Below are positions 1-6,853 of a stretch of DNA of 7,327 nucleotides, in pieces. The notes under the pieces are model-generated. The model did not search any database and was not told the DNA's origin. It was given only the letters and a program-made list of their open reading frames with translations. The stretch comes from Paracoccaceae bacterium (lineage in GTDB: Bacteria > Pseudomonadota > Alphaproteobacteria > Rhodobacterales > Rhodobacteraceae): the NCBI GenBank assembly GCA_007134805.1, contig SLKB01000371.1:1-7327 (forward strand), written 5' to 3'. The number at the start of each line of letters is the position of its first letter. Position 1 is the stretch's first letter. The position numbers and the translations under genes were made by a program.

Positions 1-294
1 GGCGGGGTGAGTTTCGGCCTTTTCGCCGAGAGCGGGGCATGGCTCATCGGGGGGCATCCGCTTGTTTTCGCCCTTGCGGGCTGTTTTCTATGGCTCGTTC
101 AGCATGGCGAGGCCCCGGGACCTGCCCGGATCCCGGCGCTGGCTCTCATTGCGATCCTTGTGGCCGGGCGGATAGGCCTTGCGCTGGTGATCGGCGGTAT
201 GGACTGGGTGGCGGATCTGACAGCGCTTGGCGCCGGCTACGCGCTGACCTCGGCGCTTCGCCCGGGTGCACTAGCCCTCTTGCGCCGGCGATGA
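1..294 (+). CDS. Rhomboid-like membrane protein, C-terminal part (5' end outside window), probable pseudoprotease
   Basis: The frame is open from base 1 to the TGA at 292-294, so the gene starts upstream; the GTG at base 7 is probably internal. Counting from that GTG, three hydrophobic stretches are visible at about residues 15-31, 45-64 and 67-84, followed by a short basic tail ending in three Arg. Their spacing fits the last three membrane helices of a rhomboid intramembrane serine protease. The first contains GGHPLVFALAG, which aligns with the usual Ser-helix pattern GxSxxxFGLxG. The last contains ADLTALGAG, which aligns with the usual AHLGGLxAG. In both, the expected catalytic residue is replaced (Ser by His17, His by Asp70). 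Placement beside murJ agrees with a rhomboid-family gene I recall there in Rhodobacterales. The family call is moderate because only the tail is visible; another small polytopic membrane protein is possible. Confidence 0.6.
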   Translation, partial: GGVSFGLFAESGAWLIGGHPLVFALAGCFLWLVQHGEAPGPARIPALALIAILVAGRIGLALVIGGMDWVADLTALGAGYALTSALRPGALALLRRR

Positions 295-1839
295 CTGGCG
301 CGCGCGGCGGATCTGGGTGCGGATTTCTGACAGTCGAAACGCCCCGAACAGATGGCCTGCGACGAAATAGACCGCCCCGCCCCCGACGATCAGCGCAAGA
401 AGCGCCAGATACCGCAGTCCCGACACCTCGATCCACGGGGCAAGAAGGGCCTGCAGCCCCAGCAGAGTCCCGCCCATGATGAGCGCGGCGGTGACGATCC
501 GCCAGAAACGCGCGCGCATCTGGGCGTCGATCTGCGCTGCCTGTCCCATCTCACGCGAGCCGTGCCAAAGCTGCCAGACCATCACCCAGGCAGCCACACT
601 GGTCGCAAGCGCTGCGGCGACAAATCCGATGAGTGGCATCAGCCCGATCGCGACAAGCGCATTGACGAGCATCGAGACCACGGCGAACTTGAAAGGGCGC
701 CGCGTGTCATGCCGGGCGTAATAGAGCGGCTGCAAGACCTTGTGCAGCACGAAGGCCGGCAGACCCGCCGCATAGATTGCAAGAGCAAGCGCAGTGGCGT
801 CCGTGTCGGCCTGGGTCCAGGCACCGCGCCCGAAGAGGACCGAGATGATCGGCGCCGCGATCACCATCAGGGCCACAGCGGAAGGCAACGTCAGGAATAG
901 CGAGAATTCCAGCCCGCGATTGAAACTGTGCTGCCCGGCGCCGACATCTCCGGCGCGGAGCCGGCGCGACAGCTCTGGCAGCAGCACCACGCCGACCGCG
1001 ATTCCCACCACGCCGAGCGGCAATTGATACAATCGATCCGCATAGGACAGCCAGGAGACGGCGTTTTCCGTGAAGCTCGCGACCTGCCGCCCCACGATCA
1101 GGTTGATCTGCACGACTCCCCCGGCCAGGACCGCAGGCGCAGCAATGATGGCGAGGCGCTTCAACTCGGGCGTCAAGCGCGGTCGGCGCCAGCGCATCGC
1201 GAACCCCGCGCGCTGCACCGCGATCCAGAGCATCGCCAGTTGCGCCACCCCTGCGACCGGAACCGCGAAGGACAATGTAAGCCCCATCGGCCAGTCTGCG
1301 CGATCCGCCAGAAGCATCGCGGCCACGAACACCACGTTCAACAGGACCGGCGCGGCCGCCGCTGCAGTGAACCGGCCCACTGCATTGAGCATGCCCGACA
1401 GAAGCGCCACCAGCGAGATGAAGAAGATATAGGGAAAGGCCACGCGCCCGAAGAGCACCGCCATGTCGAACCGCTCATCCTGGCCGAAGCCCGCAGCCAT
1501 CCCCCAGACAAGGATCGGCATGGCGATCACAGCCAGCGTGGAGAAAACCAGCAGAATTGCGGCCATCCCCCAGAAGGCATCGCGCGCGAAACTCTCGGCA
1601 TCCTCGCCCGCCTCATGCTTCTTGGCGAAGATCGGGACGAAGGCGAAGTTGAACGCACCTTCTGCAAAGAAGCGTCGGAACATGTTGGGCAGCGAGAAGG
1701 CCACGAAAAACGCGTCCGTCACGGGGCCCGCGCCAAGATAGGCGGCCATCATCACGTCGCGTGCAAAGCCGAAGACGCGGCTGAGCAGCGTCCAGAGCCC
1801 GACAGTCAGGAACCCCGCGACAAGGCGAATGCGCGCCAT
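271..1839 (-). CDS. murJ: Lipid II flippase MurJ (MviN family)
   Basis: This encodes a 522-residue inner-membrane protein of the MOP exporter superfamily. MurJ moves lipid-linked peptidoglycan precursor (lipid II) from the cytoplasmic to the periplasmic face. Its length and its many hydrophobic helices along the whole chain fit the family. The N-terminus carries the family signature SRVFGFARD (residues 20-28), then TDAFFVAF (41-48) and LPNMFRRFFAEGAF (50-63). By alignment with E. coli MurJ, Arg21, Arg27, Asp42, Arg55 and Arg269 (in YADRLYQLP) match the functionally important Arg18, Arg24, Asp39, Arg52 and Arg270, so the cavity charges are intact. The ATG lies one base after the glnD stop. No good Shine-Dalgarno is seen there, so translation is probably coupled to glnD. 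It is the last gene of the minus-strand cluster, and its final 24 nt overlap the convergent rhomboid-like gene. Confidence 0.96.
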   Translation of the reverse strand: MARIRLVAGFLTVGLWTLLSRVFGFARDVMMAAYLGAGPVTDAFFVAFSLPNMFRRFFAEGAFNFAFVPIFAKKHEAGEDAESFARDAFWGMAAILLVFSTLAVIAMPILVWGMAAGFGQDERFDMAVLFGRVAFPYIFFISLVALLSGMLNAVGRFTAAAAAPVLLNVVFVAAMLLADRADWPMGLTLSFAVPVAGVAQLAMLWIAVQRAGFAMRWRRPRLTPELKRLAIIAAPAVLAGGVVQINLIVGRQVASFTENAVSWLSYADRLYQLPLGVVGIAVGVVLLPELSRRLRAGDVGAGQHSFNRGLEFSLFLTLPSAVALMVIAAPIISVLFGRGAWTQADTDATALALAIYAAGLPAFVLHKVLQPLYYARHDTRRPFKFAVVSMLVNALVAIGLMPLIGFVAAALATSVAAWVMVWQLWHGSREMGQAAQIDAQMRARFWRIVTAALIMGGTLLGLQALLAPWIEVSGLRYLALLALIVGGGAVYFVAGHLFGAFRLSEIRTQIRRARQSSPAQEG

Positions 1840-1840
1840 G

Positions 1841-4639
1841 CTATTGCCGGGCCCGTTCCGCCCCGGCCTCTATCGCGGCGCGCAGCTTCCGCTCGAGCGC
1901 CTCGTGCTTGGATTTGGCGTGCAGTTTCAGCCCGAACATGTCTTTCACATAGAACGTATCGACGACCTGCACGCCATAGGTCGCGATGACGGCGCTGGCA
2001 ATATAGATATTGGCTTCTGCCAGCGCACGCGCGAGGTCGAACAGCAGCCCGGGACGGTCGCGGGTATCGACCTCGATGATCGTGTAGATCTCGGATCCTT
2101 CATTGTCGAAGCTGATATTGGTCGGCACACGAAAGGCGCGCTCGCGCCGCTTGACCTTGTCGCGATCGGCCAGCGCCTGCGAGGCGATCACTTCGCCCGC
2201 AAAGGTCCGCTTGATCATGTTCAGCAACCGTGGCAGGCGCTCGGCCTCGTAGGGGTGGCCGTCGGCGTCCTGGATCCAGAAGACGGCCGTCGCGAACCCG
2301 TCTTTGGTGGTGTAGGTGCGCGCATCGACGATATTCGCACCAACAAGCGCCAGGGCGCCCGCAAAGCGCGCGAAGATGCCCGGATGGTCGGCCAGCACGA
2401 AACACGCGCGGGTCGCATCCCGGTCGGGGTCCGGGTGCAGGTCGATCCCGATTGAATCGGGCTTCGTCTCGCGCAGGAGCCGGGCAAAGACCAGATGCGT
2501 GTCGAGCGGCAAGCCCTGCCAATAGGGGTCGTAATGGCGGGAGGTCTCGGTCCTCCGCTCGGCGCGCGGCCAATCGGCGAGCGCCTCGCGCAGAACGCGC
2601 TTGGCCTCGTCCGAGCGGTTCTCGCGATTGAGCGCCTCGAGCCCGTTCTCGAGTGCATGGGCAGTTTCGCGGTAGAGCTGGCGCAAAAGCTGTGCCTTCC
2701 AGTTGTTCCAGATGCCCGGTCCCACGCCGCGAATGTCGCATACTGTCAGCACGGTCAGCAGATCCAGCCGCTCGATCGTCTTGACCAGCTTGGCGAAGTC
2801 GCGCACGGTCCGCGGGTCTGAAATGTCGCGTTTCTGCGCTGTATCCGCCATGAGCAGATGATAGCGCACAAGCCACTCGACCGCTTCGGCCTCAGAGCGC
2901 TTGAGACCGAGCCGCGGGCCGACCCGTCGCGCGATCTGTGCGCCGACGACCGAGTGATCCTCAGGCCGTCCCTTGCCGATATCGTGCAGCAACAGCGCCA
3001 CATAGAGTACGCGCCGATTCACCCCTGCCTTCAGGATCCGCGAGGCGACGGGCAGCTCCTCGACAAGTTCGCCCCGCTCGATCTGCGCAAGCGTCGAGAT
3101 GCACTGGATCGTGTGCTCGTCGACCGTGTAATGATGATAGACATTGAACTGCATCATCGCGACGATCGGCTCGAATTCAGGCATGAAGGCTGCCAGCACA
3201 CCAAGCTCGTTCATCCGTCTGAGCGCGCGTTCCGGGTTCGAATGCTTCAGCAGCAAGCGCAGGAACAGCTTCTGCGCATCTCGATCCTCGCGCAGCTTGC
3301 TGTCTATCAACTCGAGATTGGCCGCAATCAGGCGCATCGCGTTCGGGTGCAGCAGATAACCCGTGATCAAGGCCTGCTCGAAGATGCGCAGCAGATTGAT
3401 GGGCTCGGACAGGAAGGCCTTGGGATCCTCAACATCAAGCCGGTTGTGCGTGACCTTAAGGCCGTGATCCAACTTCTTGCGTTTGTTCAGGAAATGGCGC
3501 AGCAGAGGTTCGCGCTTGACATGCCGCGCCTCAAGCTCGGTCAGAAAGATCCGGGTCAGTTCGCCCACATCCGTCGCGTGGCGGAAGTAATCCTGCATAA
3601 AATGCTCGACCCCCCTCCGCCCCCCATGGTCGCGATAGCCCATGCGCTCGGCCACGCCCACTTGCAAATCGAAGGTCAGTTGCTCGACGGGTCGGCCGGA
3701 GAGATGGTGCAAGTGGCAGCGCACAGCCCAGAGGAAGGTCTCGGCGGCGCGGAAGGTCTGATACTCCTCCGGGCGGAAGAAACCAAGCCCGACCAGTTCC
3801 TCGGCCTGATCGACCTGATGGATATACTTGGCGATCCAGTAGAGTGTCTGCAGATCGCGCAATCCGCCCTTGCCTTCCTTCACATTCGGCTCGAGCATGT
3901 AGCGCTGATTGCCGATCTTGGCATGGCGGTCGGCGCGCTCGCTCAGCTTGGCCTCGATGAATTCGGCATGCGTGCGCGCGAAGAGTTCCGTGTTCAGACG
4001 CGTGCGCAATTCTTCGGACAAGGCCGCGTTACCATGAAGAAACCGCTTTTCCAGAAGGGCCGTACGGATGGTCACATCGCCCTTGGCCAGCCGCAAACAT
4101 TCATCGATAGTCCGGCTGGCATGACCGACCTTCAGCCGCATGTCCCACAGCAGATAAAGCGTTGATTCGATGACCTGCTCGACCCAGCCCGAGACTTTCC
4201 AAGGGACAAGGAACAACAGGTCGATATCCGAAAAGGGCGCCATCTCGGCGCGGCCGTACCCGCCGACGGCCAGGACCGCGATGCGCTGCGCGTCCGTAGG
4301 GGTCGGGTTCGGGTGCAGCCGGGTCTGCACCAGATCGAGCACGCGGACCATGATCTGGTCGGTGAGCCAGCTGTTCGCGGCGACAAAGGCACGAGCATCG
4401 CGCGGATGCGCGATGAACCGTTCCTGCAAGGTGCTCGCAGCGTGCTGAAGCTGAGCGCGCAGGATCCTGACGATCGCACCGCGCTGGTCGCGCTGCGACA
4501 ACCCAAGGCCAGGATCGAGCGCCTCGTCGAGTTGCCGGTCAAGCGCGTCGAGATCGATGATTTCGCCTTGCGGAAAATACGTCGCCGCTGCAGGTGCAAG
4601 CCTGACCTGCGCGATGTTCTGGATGATCTCGCCGGGCAT
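1841..4639 (-). CDS. glnD: Bifunctional PII uridylyltransferase/uridylyl-removing enzyme GlnD
   Basis: This 932-residue cytoplasmic enzyme is full length for alphaproteobacterial GlnD. It adds UMP to PII proteins (GlnB/GlnK) when glutamine is low and removes it when glutamine is high, setting glutamine synthetase activity and nitrogen gene expression. Domain order: an N-terminal nucleotidyltransferase with GGYGR (126-130) and SDIDLLFL (137-144), where Asp138 and Asp140 are the expected metal ligands; a linker with KGGLRDL (257-263); an HD phosphohydrolase domain with HHYTVDEHT (502-510) and LLHDIGKG (550-557, His552-Asp553); and two C-terminal ACT domains at about 744-820 and 852-928, which sense glutamine. 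Both active sites look intact. The ATG at 4639 lies 12 nt after the lipoprotein gene; GAGGA at 4649-4653, overlapping that gene's stop, gives a 9-nt spacing and supports this start. The next gene, murJ, begins one base after the TAG. Confidence 0.97.
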   Translation of the reverse strand: MPGEIIQNIAQVRLAPAAATYFPQGEIIDLDALDRQLDEALDPGLGLSQRDQRGAIVRILRAQLQHAASTLQERFIAHPRDARAFVAANSWLTDQIMVRVLDLVQTRLHPNPTPTDAQRIAVLAVGGYGRAEMAPFSDIDLLFLVPWKVSGWVEQVIESTLYLLWDMRLKVGHASRTIDECLRLAKGDVTIRTALLEKRFLHGNAALSEELRTRLNTELFARTHAEFIEAKLSERADRHAKIGNQRYMLEPNVKEGKGGLRDLQTLYWIAKYIHQVDQAEELVGLGFFRPEEYQTFRAAETFLWAVRCHLHHLSGRPVEQLTFDLQVGVAERMGYRDHGGRRGVEHFMQDYFRHATDVGELTRIFLTELEARHVKREPLLRHFLNKRKKLDHGLKVTHNRLDVEDPKAFLSEPINLLRIFEQALITGYLLHPNAMRLIAANLELIDSKLREDRDAQKLFLRLLLKHSNPERALRRMNELGVLAAFMPEFEPIVAMMQFNVYHHYTVDEHTIQCISTLAQIERGELVEELPVASRILKAGVNRRVLYVALLLHDIGKGRPEDHSVVGAQIARRVGPRLGLKRSEAEAVEWLVRYHLLMADTAQKRDISDPRTVRDFAKLVKTIERLDLLTVLTVCDIRGVGPGIWNNWKAQLLRQLYRETAHALENGLEALNRENRSDEAKRVLREALADWPRAERRTETSRHYDPYWQGLPLDTHLVFARLLRETKPDSIGIDLHPDPDRDATRACFVLADHPGIFARFAGALALVGANIVDARTYTTKDGFATAVFWIQDADGHPYEAERLPRLLNMIKRTFAGEVIASQALADRDKVKRRERAFRVPTNISFDNEGSEIYTIIEVDTRDRPGLLFDLARALAEANIYIASAVIATYGVQVVDTFYVKDMFGLKLHAKSKHEALERKLRAAIEAGAERARQ

Positions 4640-4651
4640 GGGTTCGGATCC

Positions 4652-5839
4652 TCAGGCGCCCGCCCCCGGGAAGCGACGCGGTGCCGGGCTGAGAACACTG
4701 ACCTGCCGATCGCGCACTTCGGCCACGGCAAGACCGCGCTCATTGGTGTTGTCTGACCGGAAGCGGAAGACACTGTTGCCCCCGATGAAACCGGCTCCCT
4801 GCCGCAACGACGCGGCCGACAGCGGGTTGTCCCCGCCACGGTTCAAAAGTGCGCCAATCGCCGCCATCCCGTCAAACGCAAGCACCGAGGTGGGATGCGG
4901 GTCTTCGCCGAAGGAAGCGCTGTAGCGGGAGTTGAAGGCCCGGCTGAGCGACGGCTCGGGCAGCGCGAACCATCCGCCTTGCAAGCCGCTGAGTTGCAGC
5001 GTGGCCGGTGGGATATCCCAGCGCGTGAGACCCGCGAACTGGAAGGTATCTGGCTGCACATCGTTCTGTGGCAGCATCTCGACAAGGAGCGGCAACGCAC
5101 CTTCGGAGCCGGCCGTCATGAGGATCATCTGCGCGCCCGATGACCGCGCACGATCCGCAATCTGAGGCATGGCAGAGATGATCCCCCGCTGCGAAAACTC
5201 GTAATCCGCCGATCCCACAACATTTGCCGATGTCCGCACCGCCGCGGCACGGATGGCCTGTTCCGCGATCCGGCCCGATTCATTGCGCTCGGCAATGATC
5301 ATGACGCGCCCCTTGCCCTGATCCGCGGCGTAGCTCAGCAAGCGATGCGCCGTATTCTCGAACATCGGCCCCAGCAGGAACACGTTGCCGCCAGCGACCG
5401 ACGGGTTGTTCGAAAAGCTGAGCACATTGATCCCGCGCGGCGCGACCGTGGATCCCACGGCCCGCGCCGAATCGCCAAAGAGTGGTCCGAGGATGATATC
5501 GGCGCCATCATTGACGGCCTGCGCGGCCTGCGAGGCTGCGCGCCCGGCATCGCCCCCGGTCTGGTAGACGCGCAGGTTGATCTCGGGGGCACTCAGATCC
5601 CGGATTGCAAGGCGCGTCGCGTTCTCCAGTCCGCGCGCGATCACGCGCCGCCCCTGATCGTCGCCGCCGCCCGGTGTGAGGAGCGCCACCGTTGTGGGCC
5701 CCCGCCGCCCAACCTGTGGCCCAGCAAGCTGGCTTATGACCGCAGGCGCGTCGCACGCCGCCACGAACATTGCCGCACCCCCTGCCCCAAGCAGCGCCCT
5801 GCGGTTCAGGCGCACGCGATTTTCTGGCGATTTGGGCAT
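4652..5839 (-). CDS. PBP-activator-like lipoprotein (LpoA-type periplasmic-binding fold)
   Basis: This is a predicted 395-residue exported lipoprotein of the periplasmic-binding (type 1, LivJ-like) fold, the group annotated as penicillin-binding protein activator. The signal region has NRRALLG (12-18), close to a twin-arginine motif, then a hydrophobic run and the lipobox VAAC with Cys29 as the likely lipidated residue. The mature part begins with TTVALLTPGGG (49-59); other marks are DIILGPLFG (114-122), the segment near 138-144 ending in SFSNN, and LAFDGMAAIG (320-329). E. coli LpoA stimulates PBP1A from the outer membrane, but this protein lacks room for the N-terminal TPR domain of LpoA, so the same role is an inference from family naming and the nearby murJ. 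A ligand-binding lipoprotein with another role is possible. The frame stays open upstream to 6793, but that stretch is the antisense of rsmI. The ATG at 5839 is chosen because it gives a proper signal peptide and follows GGGAG (5849-5853) at 9 nt. Confidence 0.85.
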   Translation of the reverse strand: MPKSPENRVRLNRRALLGAGGAAMFVAACDAPAVISQLAGPQVGRRGPTTVALLTPGGGDDQGRRVIARGLENATRLAIRDLSAPEINLRVYQTGGDAGRAASQAAQAVNDGADIILGPLFGDSARAVGSTVAPRGINVLSFSNNPSVAGGNVFLLGPMFENTAHRLLSYAADQGKGRVMIIAERNESGRIAEQAIRAAAVRTSANVVGSADYEFSQRGIISAMPQIADRARSSGAQMILMTAGSEGALPLLVEMLPQNDVQPDTFQFAGLTRWDIPPATLQLSGLQGGWFALPEPSLSRAFNSRYSASFGEDPHPTSVLAFDGMAAIGALLNRGGDNPLSAASLRQGAGFIGGNSVFRFRSDNTNERGLAVAEVRDRQVSVLSPAPRRFPGAGA

Positions 5840-5880
5840 CTGATCACACTCCCGAGTTGGCTCGCATTCTTTGTCCGGCC

Positions 5881-5909
5881 ACAGTAAGGAACGGTGAAGT
5901 CGAAGTAAA
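5881..5909 (-). promoter_or_regulatory. Candidate promoter for the lipoprotein-glnD-murJ cluster
   Basis: On the minus strand, TTTACT (5904-5909, 4 of 6 matches to the -35 consensus) and TACTGT (5881-5886, 3 of 6 to the -10 consensus) are separated by 17 nt. Initiation would fall near 5874, leaving a leader of about 35 nt before the ATG. The match is weak and found by eye. Confidence 0.3.
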
Positions 5910-5934
5910 CGCTCCAGTCCCGCGGGGCCATGGG

Positions 5935-5943
5935 TGGTATTCT
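5935..5943 (+). promoter_or_regulatory. Candidate extended -10 element for rsmI
   Basis: TGG followed directly by TATTCT fits an extended -10 element (TGn plus 4 of 6 matches). No convincing -35 is seen 16-18 nt upstream. It would start transcription near 5950, giving a very short leader that barely includes the ribosome binding site, so it is only a candidate. Confidence 0.25.
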
Positions 5944-5951
5944 GTGTCAGA

Positions 5952-5957
5952 AAGGGA
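5952..5957 (+). promoter_or_regulatory. Ribosome binding site deciding the rsmI start
   Basis: The purine run AAGGGA lies 8 nt before the ATG at 5966. It supports that codon over the in-frame ATG at 5930, which would add 12 residues unlike any RsmI N-terminus. Confidence 0.6.
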
Positions 5958-5965
5958 AATTTTTG

Positions 5966-6853
5966 ATGACCGTATCCAACCCTGTCAGCGCAGAACCGGG
6001 CCGCGCCGCGACGATCCCACCGGGGCTCTACCTGATTGCGACGCCGATTGGTGCCGCGCGCGACATCACCTTGCGGGCGCTCGATCTTCTCGCCGGCTGC
6101 ACTGTGCTTGTGGCCGAGGATACCCGCAGCCTGCGTCACCTGATGGAGTTGCATGCCATCGCGCTGCGCGGGCGACGCGTCATCGCATATCACGACCATA
6201 ACGGGGCCGAAATGCGCCCGAAGATCCTCGCGGCGCTCGCAGATGGGCAGTCGGTACTCTACGCCTCCGAGGCCGGCACGCCGCTGGTCGCGGATCCGGG
6301 CTATCAACTCGTGCGCGCCGCGATCGCCGAGGGTCTGCCCGTTCATTCCGCACCCGGGCCATCGGCAGCGCTCGCCGCGCTGACAGTTGCCGGCCTGCCC
6401 AGCGACCGGTTCTGCTTCATGGGCTTTGCCCCCCCGCAGGAGAGTGCGCGGCGAAAGCTCCTGAACGAGGCGGCACGGATTCCGGCCACGCTGATCTTCT
6501 ACGAATCCCCCAAGCGGATCGGTCGGTTCCTCGATGATGCGAGCCTCTGTCTGGGTCCCGAACGCGAAGCAGCCCTGTGCCGGGAACTGACAAAGCGGCA
6601 TGAAGAAGTCATCCGCATGCCGCTCGGGGCCCTTGCGGAGCATGTGCGCAGCCAGAACATGCGCGGCGAGATCGTCATGGTGATTGACCGCCCGATCCCG
6701 GTCAAGGCCGATGCGACCGCGCTCGATGCCGCGCTCGACGACGCGCTGGCGCAGATGGGCGTGAAGGATGCAGCCGCGTTCGTGTCCGAACAACTGGGCC
6801 TTGCCCGACGCGAAGTCTACCAGGCGGCCCTTGCAAAGGAGAAGCGCAAGTGA
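5966..6853 (+). CDS. rsmI: 16S rRNA (cytidine1402-2'-O)-methyltransferase RsmI
   Basis: This 295-residue cytoplasmic enzyme uses S-adenosylmethionine to methylate the ribose 2'-O of C1402 in 16S rRNA, in the decoding centre. It belongs to the tetrapyrrole-methylase-like fold, and its length is normal for the family. Visible motifs in order: LYLIATPIGAARDITLRAL (21-39), VAEDTRSLRHLM (49-60), YHDHN (75-79), YASEAGTPLVADPGY (99-113), APGPSA (129-134), YESPKRIGRFL (179-189) and CRELTKRHEE (205-214). From about residue 254 there is a helical C-terminal part resembling the RsmI helix-turn-helix domain, ending in a basic tail. The motif more often written SDAGTP has Glu102 instead of Asp, a mild change. 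Residues 1-18, before the fold begins, are weakly conserved. The gene opens the plus-strand cluster, and its TGA overlaps the yraN start. Confidence 0.96.
   Translation: MTVSNPVSAEPGRAATIPPGLYLIATPIGAARDITLRALDLLAGCTVLVAEDTRSLRHLMELHAIALRGRRVIAYHDHNGAEMRPKILAALADGQSVLYASEAGTPLVADPGYQLVRAAIAEGLPVHSAPGPSAALAALTVAGLPSDRFCFMGFAPPQESARRKLLNEAARIPATLIFYESPKRIGRFLDDASLCLGPEREAALCRELTKRHEEVIRMPLGALAEHVRSQNMRGEIVMVIDRPIPVKADATALDAALDDALAQMGVKDAAAFVSEQLGLARREVYQAALAKEKRK

Larger units (their letters stand above)
5840..5965. promoter_or_regulatory. Divergent intergenic region between the lipoprotein-glnD-murJ and rsmI-yraN clusters
   Basis: This 126-bp gap is the only noncoding space between the two outward-facing clusters, so promoters for both should lie here or nearby. 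It is less GC-rich than the flanking genes. Candidate elements are listed separately. A tandem GAAGT repeat (5896-5900 and 5902-5906) and a TGATCA palindrome (5841-5846) are also present, with no clear assignment. Confidence 0.7.

Noticed and set aside
282..301. Inverted repeat GCGCC/GGCGC at the rhomboid-murJ convergence, as a bidirectional terminator
   Set aside because: The stem is only 5 bp with a 10-nt loop, lies within coding sequence and has no T-rich flank on either strand.
928..1989. Open frame of 353 codons on the + strand antisense to murJ
   Set aside because: It lies opposite the well-supported murJ, its translation is rich in Arg, His, Pro and Gln with no recognisable domain, and it crosses the murJ-glnD junction. 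Long antisense frames are expected in GC-rich DNA.
2858..4165. Open frame of 435 codons on the + strand antisense to glnD
   Set aside because: The whole frame is opposite glnD catalytic and linker domains. Its translation shows no domain logic or signal, and glnD motifs on the other strand are clear.
5930..5965. Earlier in-frame ATG for rsmI at 5930
   Set aside because: It lacks a well-placed Shine-Dalgarno and would cover the candidate -10 element; the ATG at 5966 has AAGGGA 8 nt upstream and gives a normal RsmI N-terminus.
5840..6793. Upstream extension of the lipoprotein frame on the minus strand to give 713 residues
   Set aside because: The added part is antisense to rsmI and shows no family features. 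The signal peptide with lipobox fixes the true start at 5839.
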